Assembly: GCA_020634245.1 (NCBI GenBank)
Contig: JACKCC010000017.1
Span: 1 to 64,000 of the forward strand
Origin: Ardenticatenaceae bacterium
GTDB lineage: Bacteria > Chloroflexota > Anaerolineae > Promineifilales > Promineifilaceae
Direction: 5' to 3'
DNA: 64,000 nucleotides
Shown: one piece after another, positions 1-6,610 of the stretch
Layout of the letters: each line of letters opens with the position of its first letter
Numbering within the stretch: position 1 is the first letter of the stretch
Made by a program: the position numbers and the translations under genes
Notes under the pieces: generated by a model
Told to the model about the DNA's origin: nothing
What the model saw: only the letters and a program-made list of their open reading frames with translations
Databases searched by the model: none

Positions 1-978
1 TGCATAGCTCACACCCAGCTTCTCCGGCGTGACGCCCCAATCGGCAAATCGTTCCAGAAATAGCTGGTGGCTGTCGTGGCGCACCGGTTCCGAGCAGTTG
101 ATGAACAGGCGCATACTCGCCAACGAAAACTGTTCCGCATCCCGCTGGCGGATGCGCCGGGCGCAGTGATTGTAGGCGAAGTTGGGCAGCCAGCACAGTG
201 TTCCCTGCTGCTCGGCGATGGCCCGGAACAGCAGCGCCGGATGTTTGGCCCAATCGAAGGGCGACATCAGCACCAGCGGCACGCCCTGCACCAGCGGCAG
301 CAAAAAGCCGGCAATCAGCCCCATGTCGTGATACAGCGGCAGCCAACTCACGATGACGTCCTGCTCGTTGAGGCCGATGGCGTTGCTGTAGCTGGCAAGC
401 TGGTTCAGCACCGCCCGGTGCGACAGCGCCACTCCTTTTTGCAGGCCGGTGGTGCCGGAGGAGTGCTGGAGGAAGGCGATTTCATCAGGATTGGTGGCTG
501 GTGGCTGGTGGCTGGTGGCTGGTGACCGTTCACCGATCGCCGATAACTGTTCACCGATTACCGCACACTGCACTCGTTCTGCCAACTGCGGCGCGAATTC
601 ATCTGTTGTGAGGATGGCGCGGACATTGGAGAAGCTGACCAGTTCGGCCATGTTTTGCATGTAGATAGCCGGGTCGAGTTTTTCGGTGAGGGTGGGGAAC
701 ATGGACGGGATGGCCCCGGCCAGCATAGTTCCCCAAAAGGCGTAGATGCTTTCCAGGTTTTGGGTGTGGGCGATGATGACGAGGTCGCGGGGTTTGATGC
801 CGAGGTGGTGGAGGGCAACGGCCGTTTCCCTGACTCGTTCGCCAAATTCCCGCCGGCTGATGGTAATCGTCGGCGCATCGGTGGCCACGTACACAATCGC
901 CGGTTCATCCCCGCCATCTTGCAGGGTGACGGCGTCGAGGATGGTGTGGAAGTTGGGGCGGGTTGTTGGGGTGAGCAT
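1..978 (-). CDS. Fatty-acyl-AMP ligase-like adenylating enzyme (DltA-like role), 3' end cut by window edge
   Basis: The first 326 residues of an AMP-binding (ANL superfamily) enzyme, open to the window edge, so the C-terminal part is missing. Visible motifs are the phosphate loop HSSGTTGLQKG (about residues 172-182), SWLPLYHDMGL (211-221) and an INCSEPVR segment (293-300). This combination resembles fatty-acyl-AMP ligases more than acyl-CoA synthetases. Such enzymes activate an acid as acyl-AMP and load it onto a carrier protein; the carrier gene lies directly upstream in the same operon (ends 1036). Residues about 146-163 are a low-complexity insert coded partly by a TGGTGGC heptamer repeat. 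Inferred role: first step of a Dlt-type envelope acylation pathway. The substrate (fatty acid or amino acid) cannot be told from the visible part. Confidence 0.85.
   Translation of the reverse strand, partial: MLTPTTRPNFHTILDAVTLQDGGDEPAIVYVATDAPTITISRREFGERVRETAVALHHLGIKPRDLVIIAHTQNLESIYAFWGTMLAGAIPSMFPTLTEKLDPAIYMQNMAELVSFSNVRAILTTDEFAPQLAERVQCAVIGEQLSAIGERSPATSHQPPATNPDEIAFLQHSSGTTGLQKGVALSHRAVLNQLASYSNAIGLNEQDVIVSWLPLYHDMGLIAGFLLPLVQGVPLVLMSPFDWAKHPALLFRAIAEQQGTLCWLPNFAYNHCARRIRQRDAEQFSLASMRLFINCSEPVRHDSHQLFLERFADWGVTPEKLGVSYA
493..523. repeat. GGTGGCT heptamer tandem repeat inside the ligase gene
   Basis: About four tandem copies of a 7-bp unit (GGTGGCT). On the minus strand they add a Ser/Pro/Thr/His-rich stretch to the ligase just ahead of its phosphate loop. 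The reading frame stays open. Confidence 0.8.
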
Positions 979-986
979 GAGGCAAT

Positions 987-1038
987 TAAAACGAAAAACG
1001 TAAAGCGTGGATTGTTACGTTTTACGCTTTTCGTTTTA
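987..1038. repeat. 22-bp imperfect inverted repeat between carrier protein and ligase genes
   Basis: Arms 987-1008 and 1017-1038 match at about 20 of 22 positions with an 8-bp loop. The right arm contains the TAA stop of the carrier protein. It could fold in the mRNA between the two genes as an attenuator or stability hairpin, or it may be one of the many dispersed repeats of this genome. Confidence 0.6.
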
Positions 1039-1290
1039 CTCGTTCAAATCTTGCAAAATCCTTGCCACCATCTGGTCCAGCGTGTCCATTTTAGCGACGG
1101 TCAGGTCGGCGTCGGGGATGTAGACGTTGAATTCATCTTCGACGAATACGCCAAATTCGGCCAGGGCGAAGGAATCCATCAGCCCGCCGGTGATGATGCC
1201 TTCGTCGTCGGCCAGATCATACTCTCCATCCCGGATCAGTTCGCGGGTAATAAAGGTGCGGATTTTTTGTCGGATAGTTTTTTCGTCCAT
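1036..1290 (-). CDS. Acyl/aminoacyl carrier protein (DltC-like)
   Basis: An 84-residue acidic four-helix carrier protein. The phosphopantetheine attachment site is the serine in GLMDSFAL (Ser40). Length and pattern fit ACP and DltC families, with acidic helices before and after the site. It lies between an SGNH protein gene and the adenylating enzyme gene in one operon, so it most likely receives the activated acyl group and presents it to the MBOAT protein at the membrane. Whether it carries D-alanine or a fatty acyl chain is open; the ligase motifs lean towards a fatty acid. Confidence 0.88.
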   Translation of the reverse strand: MDEKTIRQKIRTFITRELIRDGEYDLADDEGIITGGLMDSFALAEFGVFVEDEFNVYIPDADLTVAKMDTLDQMVARILQDLNE

Positions 1291-1323
1291 AATTATTGGT
1301 TGCTGGCAGCTAGCTGCTGGTTG

Positions 1324-2457
1324 TTAGTTGCCAAAATTCATCTTCACTATTTCAGTTGTTATCTGTTCAGCCATCGTTTTTGTGCCAACGGCCGTTAAAT
1401 GCACCGGCGTGTCGGTAAATTCAGCAGGTGAAATTTGATCCCATAAATCAAGGTAGTGCCAGTTGTGGGTAACGGCCGTTTCCAGCAACATCTCCCGGTA
1501 CAAATCATACGCCCAGATGGGATAAAACGAATTATACCGCAGGTCGCTGTTTTGACCGTCGCTGATGAACATGGGCTCGTTGATGAGTAAAACAGGTACA
1601 TCCCCGGCGCGAGTCATTCCGGCTGTCAGAACATCGAAAGCGAGATCGTCTTTGGTGAAGGGCGTGTTTTCGGTAAAGCCCTGCCAACTCGTGTCGGCCT
1701 CCAAATCGGTTTTTCGCAGCGGGATGTTGGCGGGAATGGCCTGGTCGAGGCTCGTGGTGGCCCAGGCGAAGCCGGTGGTTTGCAGCCGCAGCAGGTTGGC
1801 CAGGTTGCGTCGCTGGCCGATGATGGTGCGATCCCACCAGTTTGGTTCGATGAATTGTTTGTCGTTGGGGTTGAGATTGAGGGTGTGTTGGGTGATGAAC
1901 GGCCGTATCCGCTCCCTATTATTTTGCACAATCGGCGAGACCAACTGCTTCTCCCGTGGAAACGACTCCAGCGTCACCGGCCAGATGATCAAATCCGGTT
2001 CGTAGCCCATCGTTTCATCCAAAATCAGCAAATCTTTGGTGAGGGACATGATGGGGTAGCCGAGGTTGTAAAACGTAATGCGTGATGCGTGATGCGTGAG
2101 ATTGGTGGCGTTCAGATGAGCCGACAAGGTTTCATCATTTTGGAGGAACCAGCCCCAGGTGCCGGAGTCGCCCAGGATGATGATGCGGAATTCGTCGGCG
2201 GCTTTGGGCTGGCTGATGGTGTGGCTGGCGAACATGGCCGGGATGTTGTTAAGGCTGAGGTTGTAGGACTGCTCGATTTGCTCGCCGTAGGGCAGCCGGG
2301 CCCGTCCTGGCAGCAGCCAGTTGTAGAGCGAGAGTCGACCCAACGCTTCCATTGGATTCAGGTCGGCAAAAATGACGTTAAACAGGATGAAAAGCAGCGC
2401 TGCCTTGCCCGCAACGCGCCCGATAAATGACCAGGATGGCGAGTCGAATCGGTCCAT
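1324..2457 (-). CDS. Membrane-anchored SGNH-type protein (DltD-like)
   Basis: A 377-residue protein with one N-terminal membrane segment (about residues 12-31) and an SGNH/GDSL fold outside. The nucleophile motif is ILGDSGTWGW (Ser98), and the C-terminal Asp-x-x-His-like segment reads DTPVHLTAVG. The frame is open further upstream, but the ATG at 2457 is preferred because it starts 2 bp after the preceding gene's stop and just before the membrane segment. In Dlt systems DltD is an anchored SGNH-like protein that handles the acyl group outside the cell; a similar role is inferred. Residues near YNLGYP are preceded by a stretch coded by a GCATCACG-type dispersed repeat (2079-2103). Confidence 0.8.
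   Translation of the reverse strand: MDRFDSPSWSFIGRVAGKAALLFILFNVIFADLNPMEALGRLSLYNWLLPGRARLPYGEQIEQSYNLSLNNIPAMFASHTISQPKAADEFRIIILGDSGTWGWFLQNDETLSAHLNATNLTHHASRITFYNLGYPIMSLTKDLLILDETMGYEPDLIIWPVTLESFPREKQLVSPIVQNNRERIRPFITQHTLNLNPNDKQFIEPNWWDRTIIGQRRNLANLLRLQTTGFAWATTSLDQAIPANIPLRKTDLEADTSWQGFTENTPFTKDDLAFDVLTAGMTRAGDVPVLLINEPMFISDGQNSDLRYNSFYPIWAYDLYREMLLETAVTHNWHYLDLWDQISPAEFTDTPVHLTAVGTKTMAEQITTEIVKMNFGN
2079..2103. repeat. GCGTGAT tandem repeat inside the SGNH gene
   Basis: Three copies of a GCGTGAT-like unit within the coding sequence, read on the minus strand as HHASRITF. The same sequence type recurs between genes at 5437-5460, 22069-22110, 27899-27925 and 58276-58325. Confidence 0.7.
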
Positions 2458-2459
2458 TT

Positions 2460-2834
2460 CTATAGACTTTCTCCGGTTGGTGTACCCTGGTGGAATATCA
2501 TTTGCCAACGGCCGTTCACCAGCTTCCAGATGGAGCAGCGTCGGGAATGGGCTGGCGCTGCGCCCGGTTCCCAATACGTGGAATGATAGGTGGCCAGGAT
2601 GACGCCCGGCGCCAAAGTTGTCGTTTTGAAATTGGTCAGGGTGCGCGGCACTGGATTTTCGTTAGTGAGACTTTCTAAAATCTGCCCCTTGTCGTAAGCC
2701 CGACCCGAACTACCGTGTTCGATAAAGTCATCGGCCAGCAAATCGTCCAACAACTGTGCAGACCGGCGCACGTCGGGCTGGAGGAGTTGTTCTTCAAGCT
2801 GTTGAATGGTCGCCTCGATGTTTTTGTCGTCCAT
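2460..2834 (-). CDS. NTF2-like protein (SnoaL/DUF4440 type)
   Basis: A 124-residue soluble alpha+beta barrel protein. The segment LLADDFIEHGSSGRAYDKGQ is typical of DUF4440/SnoaL-like proteins, which have a cone-shaped pocket used for small-molecule binding or isomerase-like chemistry. It starts 3 bp after the MBOAT stop and ends 2 bp before the SGNH start, so it is translated with them. Such a gene is not a standard member of Dlt operons. No signal peptide is visible, so it should act in the cytoplasm. Its role here is unknown. Confidence 0.75.
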   Translation of the reverse strand: MDDKNIEATIQQLEEQLLQPDVRRSAQLLDDLLADDFIEHGSSGRAYDKGQILESLTNENPVPRTLTNFKTTTLAPGVILATYHSTYWEPGAAPAHSRRCSIWKLVNGRWQMIFHQGTPTGESL

Positions 2835-2837
2835 TGT

Positions 2838-4349
2838 TTAGCCTCCACCGAATAATTTCAGGATCGTTTGCGCCGCCAGCGCCGGATCGGGCAAAACGAA
2901 CCAGACCCAGCCGATGACGACGTAATGGAAGGTGAGGAACCAGGAAACGGCCACTGCGACCTTGCTCAGTGCAGGCGTCCACGCCCATTTTTGTGCCGGT
3001 TTTTCAGCTAATCCACGATACCATTTGCGCGTCCGATCACTCCATTGCTTGTGGATGAAGAGACCCGCGCCATGCCACAGCCCCCAAATCAAAAAGTTGC
3101 CGCCGACGCCGTGCCATAAGCCAATCGTGACCATCGTGGCTAATTGGGCGGAGAGGACGATGAGCGTGGGCGACGGGCGCGGTTTGCGGCGCAGCAGTTT
3201 CCGCGACAGCGGCGTAAAGACGTAAAATCTGGCCCAATCGCTGAGGGTGATGTGCCAGCTTTGCCAGAAGGCGGTGAGGGAGGTTTGGCGGTACGGCCGT
3301 CTAAAATTCTCCGGCAGCCGCACGCCAAACAGCAGGCCCAGGCCGATGGCGATGTCGCTGTAGCCGCTGAAATCGAAGAAGAGCCGGAAGGCGTAGCCGT
3401 ACAGCAGCAGCCATAAGCGTCCTGGCGATTGGACGAGGGTCACATCCACACCATCAAGCGACATGCCCAGTGCCAGGCTGTCGGCGATGACGAATTTTTT
3501 GAACAGGCCAATGCCGATGCGCGTCAGGCCATCGGCGAAGCGAGCGGCATCCAGGCCGACCATTTGTGACAGGGCGCGCAAGTCGGTCACGAAGCGTTCG
3601 GCCCGGTCAATCGGCCCGGCGGTGATGGCCGGAAAGAAAAGGACGTAGGTGGCGTATTCGCGCAGGGTCATAGCCGGTAGTTGGCCGGTCTGCCGGTCGC
3701 GTAGGGTGTGCAGCAGCCGGAAAGCGACGTAGGAGAAGCCCAGCCATGTCAAATCGGCGGCGCTGGCCAGGCTGGTGTCTTGGTTGGTGAGATTGCGCCA
3801 GAGGTGGGCAACGGCCGTGGCCAGTACCTCGGTTTTGAGGATGGCAAACAAACCAATGATCAACAAAATTGCTATTTTTGTAGAACGATTTGCCAAATCG
3901 TTCTGACGCGATTTACCAAATCGCGCTACGAGGGTAACGGCCGTTCCCAATCCCACCAATCCCGCTGTCACCCAAACCGGACTCGGCGGGCGGTTGGCGA
4001 TGGGGCGCAGCTCTTGGGGCAGAAAGCGCAGGAAGGATATGGCCAGAACCAGTCCGGCAATGACGAACAGGGTGGTTCGGTCTTCTTTTTTCAACCTTTG
4101 TGCTAAACCTCCCGGAGGTTCTGAACCTCCGGGAGGTTGATTTTGTGTGACCCACCAGCCCATCACAACAAGACCGATGGTGAGGGTGGGCAGAATGTAG
4201 CCGCTGAAGCGGATGGGGTTGAAGGGCTGGAGCCAGTACAACACGATGATGCTGGCCGCAAGTAAGGCCCATTCGCGCCATTTGGCCGGGAGGAGGGTGG
4301 TGTAGAGTACGGCCGTTCCCCCAAAAATCAGCAGCGTCAGTAAACTCAT
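2838..4349 (-). CDS. MBOAT family O-acyltransferase (DltB-like)
   Basis: A 503-residue polytopic membrane protein. The MBOAT signature is clear: GPIDRAERF, SAFWQSWHITLSDWARFYVF, and the segment with the invariant histidine WHGVGGNFLIWGLWHG. DltB and AlgI proteins of this class take an acyl group from a cytoplasmic carrier and pass it across the membrane. The ATG at 4349 is chosen over an upstream in-frame start because the preceding codons come from a repeat. Two cytoplasmic-loop segments are coded by palindromic insertions: residues about 71-81 (4106-4138) and the region at 3882-3925. Neighbouring SGNH, carrier and ligase genes support an envelope acylation role. Confidence 0.92.
   Translation of the reverse strand: MSLLTLLIFGGTAVLYTTLLPAKWREWALLAASIIVLYWLQPFNPIRFSGYILPTLTIGLVVMGWWVTQNQPPGGSEPPGGLAQRLKKEDRTTLFVIAGLVLAISFLRFLPQELRPIANRPPSPVWVTAGLVGLGTAVTLVARFGKSRQNDLANRSTKIAILLIIGLFAILKTEVLATAVAHLWRNLTNQDTSLASAADLTWLGFSYVAFRLLHTLRDRQTGQLPAMTLREYATYVLFFPAITAGPIDRAERFVTDLRALSQMVGLDAARFADGLTRIGIGLFKKFVIADSLALGMSLDGVDVTLVQSPGRLWLLLYGYAFRLFFDFSGYSDIAIGLGLLFGVRLPENFRRPYRQTSLTAFWQSWHITLSDWARFYVFTPLSRKLLRRKPRPSPTLIVLSAQLATMVTIGLWHGVGGNFLIWGLWHGAGLFIHKQWSDRTRKWYRGLAEKPAQKWAWTPALSKVAVAVSWFLTFHYVVIGWVWFVLPDPALAAQTILKLFGGG
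3882..3925. repeat. Two adjacent palindromes inside the MBOAT gene
   Basis: AGAACGATTT-gcc-AAATCGTTCT (3882-3904) followed by CGCGATTT-acc-AAATCGCG (3907-3925). Both are perfect stems with 3-nt loops and lie in a hydrophilic loop of the MBOAT protein without breaking the frame. Confidence 0.85.
4106..4138. repeat. 33-bp perfect palindromic element, in frame in the MBOAT gene
   Basis: Two 15-bp arms (AACCTCCCGGAGGTT and its complement) around a 3-nt loop. The element is 33 bp long, so it adds exactly 11 codons (read as QPPGGSEPPGG-like). An element of the same size, design and related sequence lies at 63803-63835. Confidence 0.9.
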
Positions 4350-4410
4350 GAGTGGTAAGTGGTAAGTGGCAAGTGGCAAGTGATTGACTCATCACCCGTC
4401 ACTCATCACT
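4350..4410. repeat. AAGTGGC/TCATCAC tandem repeats at gene junction
   Basis: About four tandem AAGTGG(C/T) units are followed by TCATCAC-type units. They separate the SGNH lipoprotein gene from the MBOAT gene. The last codons and the TGA stop (4392-4394) of the lipoprotein lie inside the second block. Confidence 0.75.
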
Positions 4411-5420
4411 TCCTTCCAAATCCGATCCATCATCAACAAAACGGTGAGATTGTGGACGGTGTGCCCCTTTTCGTACACTTCGGGCAGGTTGTAATCGTGG
4501 GAGAGCGGACCGCTGAGATGGACGTTGTCGCCTTCTTTGATGCCGCGATTGGGGAGGGTGGCGGCCACCACATCGAAATCGATCAGCGGCACGGCATAAT
4601 CGACGGCTACCTGGCGGATAGTGTTGTTGTTGCGATTGTCGTCGCCTTCATAGCGGTCGGCTTTGGTCAGTAGGATGGGGATGACACCCAGTTCCAGCGT
4701 GCGCTCGACGGTTTTGCGCAGGAACTGATCGAAATTGGCGTCTAAATCGTTAGAACCCAGATGAATGATGAGGATGGCCGGGTTGTTGAGCCGGATTTCG
4801 CAGTCAATGAGTACTTCGTTGGGTTCGCACCAATCTTTGTTGGCCCAGGCCGGGTCAAACACGCCCCAGGCGCGCAGGCCGATGCGAATGGCCACGCCGA
4901 ACCGTTCCCATGAGCCGGGGAAGTTGTCGATGACCGGCTGGAGATAGTCGTATGGCCCCAAAATGTAGGTGCCGGGCAAGTCAAAGCGGGTCAAAAAGTC
5001 GGCGTTGGCGATGATGCTGTCACCCAATTTGGAGAAGCTGTGCGGGTCGCGTCCCATTTCCTGGCCTTGTGCGTACACTTCTTTCATATGTTGTATTGTT
5101 TTATCAGGCAGGATGATGATTTGGGAATAAGGAATGCCGTTGAGGGTGGGTTCGGGCGTGGGAGTGGGAGAGTTGGTTGGTTGGGGAGTTGGTTGGTTGG
5201 TTGGTTCGTGTGTTGCTTCGATGGTTGGTTGGGTTGTGGGGGGGATGGGAGTCGGCACGGCCGTATTTGTTACGGCAATGGTGGGAATGGGTGTGGGGAG
5301 GGCGGTGTTGGTGGGGGGGACGGCCGTTGCCTTGGTCAAAATTGCCTCATTGCCATCACTACAACCAACTAAAACAAAAAAAACAACCACACTCAAAAAA
5401 TAGCTCAATGTTCGCATCAT
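4392..5420 (-). CDS. SGNH-type lipoprotein with Pro/Thr-rich stalk
   Basis: A 342-residue protein. The signal peptide ends in lipobox LVGC (Cys20), followed by a Pro/Thr-rich stalk (about residues 24-93), then an SGNH domain: KLGDS (Ser135), GSNDLDANF, and near the C-terminus GDNVHLSG with the catalytic-type Asp/His pair. ATG at 5420 is preferred over an in-frame TTG at 5429. It is anchored outside the cell, probably as acyl transferase or esterase for a surface glycan. Together with the second SGNH protein (1324-2457) the operon has two candidates for the DltD role. The last residues VMSDG are coded by a dispersed repeat. Confidence 0.85.
   Translation of the reverse strand: MMRTLSYFLSVVVFFVLVGCSDGNEAILTKATAVPPTNTALPTPIPTIAVTNTAVPTPIPPTTQPTIEATHEPTNQPTPQPTNSPTPTPEPTLNGIPYSQIIILPDKTIQHMKEVYAQGQEMGRDPHSFSKLGDSIIANADFLTRFDLPGTYILGPYDYLQPVIDNFPGSWERFGVAIRIGLRAWGVFDPAWANKDWCEPNEVLIDCEIRLNNPAILIIHLGSNDLDANFDQFLRKTVERTLELGVIPILLTKADRYEGDDNRNNNTIRQVAVDYAVPLIDFDVVAATLPNRGIKEGDNVHLSGPLSHDYNLPEVYEKGHTVHNLTVLLMMDRIWKEVMSDG
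5160..5330. repeat. GGTTGGTT-rich low-complexity stretch coding the lipoprotein stalk
   Basis: Purely repetitive G/T-rich sequence on the plus strand, read on the minus strand as a PTxQPT-rich stalk of the SGNH lipoprotein. Such stalks set the distance of the enzyme from the membrane. Confidence 0.7.
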
Positions 5421-5457
5421 CGTACTCAATCACGTTTCACGCATCACGCATCACGTT

Positions 5458-5574
5458 TCAAAATCCCTGATATATCCACTGCGGTGCGCTGTCACTGGTG
5501 ACAATAATCAGCAAAATTACCAGTAGACAAAGCCCCAGCGCCAGCATATTCTCCCGCGAAAGCAACCGCTTCAT
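5458..5574 (-). CDS. 38-residue single-span membrane microprotein (DltX-like)
   Basis: Short ORF MKRLLSRENM..., with a basic N-terminus, one hydrophobic helix (about residues 11-25) and a C-terminus ending exactly in PQWIYQGF. A strong ribosome site (GGAAGAAGG) sits just before the ATG at 5574. It is the first gene of the operon that contains SGNH, MBOAT, carrier and ligase genes. Known DltX proteins of Firmicutes are about 50 residues, have one membrane helix, sit at the dlt operon start and end in an aromatic-I-Y-x-x-F motif (from memory) whose tyrosine takes part in acyl transfer. The match of size, topology, position and C-terminal motif makes a DltX-like role likely. The TGA stop lies in a dispersed repeat. 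Confidence 0.65.
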   Translation of the reverse strand: MKRLLSRENMLALGLCLLVILLIIVTSDSAPQWIYQGF

Positions 5575-5612
5575 CCTTCTTCCCTCTGCTTTCTGATTTC
5601 TGCCTTCTACCT

Positions 5613-5981
5613 TTAATTCCCCGCTTCACCGCAGTATTTCCACTCGCCATCTTCCTCAACAACGTGGTAGGAGACCAGCGGGAAGACGTTTTCTTCCGTG
5701 CCATAGAGAGCAACGATACGGCCGTTGCACTGCACAACATCGCTCTCTTCCACCTGCTGACAAGCCATTTCCTTAATTTCCACGCCTTCAGCAATGGAAA
5801 AAGTTCGCAATTCGGCCTCCAAATCCGCCTCTTTGGCCGAGCAGAGCAGTGCACGCACTGTGTCGGCATTGCCGGCTACTTTGGCTTGCAAATAATTCTC
5901 TACCGTTATGGCCGGATCACCGGTAGCGGTGCAGGCAGCCAACAGAAACAATAAACTCGCAAACAAAACCAACTTTTTCAT
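5613..5981 (-). CDS. Small lipoprotein of unknown function
   Basis: A 122-residue protein with a clear lipoprotein signal, MKKLVLFASLLFLLAAC. The mature part carries three further cysteines (near LLCSAKE, EMACQQV and VVQCNG), which may form disulfides outside the cell, plus one near the C-terminus (KYCGEAGN). No family recognised; the fold could be a small NTF2-like or DUF4878-like domain, as suggested by VENYLQAKVAGN near the start. It lies just upstream of the microprotein and may belong to the same transcript. Confidence 0.75.
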   Translation of the reverse strand: MKKLVLFASLLFLLAACTATGDPAITVENYLQAKVAGNADTVRALLCSAKEADLEAELRTFSIAEGVEIKEMACQQVEESDVVQCNGRIVALYGTEENVFPLVSYHVVEEDGEWKYCGEAGN

Positions 5982-6129
5982 ACAATGTCCTAAACTAATC
6001 AAAAATTCCTGCTAAGTGTAATGTGGCTGGATGGGTCTAGCAAGTGCAATTTCCGGCATCGGCGTATGGTAAAATAATGAGAATCATGTGACGTATTTTG
6101 GTTGTTCTTGTGCAGGAGGACAATGTTGA

Positions 6130-6606
6130 ATGAAGCTGCGTTATGCATTAAGTTTTGAGTTTATTCTAATCGGTTTGTTGGTTGTATTCCTGGTAATTAG
6201 AAAAACGACAAATTCAATTCTGCGGCCAGCGGCAATTACGGAAGAAATGGCCTTGACGCCCTATCCAACGCTGCCGGTAGGCCGTGAACTGACAGCCGAA
6301 GAAGCCGTTGAACGCGCGCTTTATTGGGATCGATTTGTTGCCTGGGAAAAACCTTGGTCTCAAAAGACCTGTCAAAATGAGCCTGAGCGGTGCACGGTTG
6401 AGCTTTTGCCCGGAGAGGCTATTGGTTTTTCGGCCGATATTGAAGGCAGCGCCAGAATATGGGTCGTCACCATTACCGGCGTTGCCAATGCCAGTAATTT
6501 GATGATGCACATGCCGGAAGATGAATTAGTCAAAGTAGTGGCATATAAAATTTCGGCTCAGACGGGCGAACTGATGGGTATGCACACGGAAATAATGGAG
6601 CCATGA
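6130..6606 (+). CDS. Membrane-anchored protein of unknown function
   Basis: 158 residues with one N-terminal membrane segment (about residues 7-23) and an extracytoplasmic domain containing two cysteines (TCQNEPERC). GGAGG lies 11 bp before the ATG. The gene converges on the MFS transporter gene with a 4-bp gap. No family recognised. Confidence 0.7.
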   Translation: MKLRYALSFEFILIGLLVVFLVIRKTTNSILRPAAITEEMALTPYPTLPVGRELTAEEAVERALYWDRFVAWEKPWSQKTCQNEPERCTVELLPGEAIGFSADIEGSARIWVVTITGVANASNLMMHMPEDELVKVVAYKISAQTGELMGMHTEIMEP

Positions 6607-6610
6607 CCTC

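Noticed and set aside
558..917. 119-codon minus-strand frame inside the ligase gene
   Set aside because: The real ligase frame is another minus frame that stays open to the window edge and shows all AMP-binding motifs.
67..1398. Plus-strand open frames of 60-250 codons over the ligase and carrier genes
   Set aside because: They oppose clear minus-strand genes with family motifs and have no recognisable features themselves.
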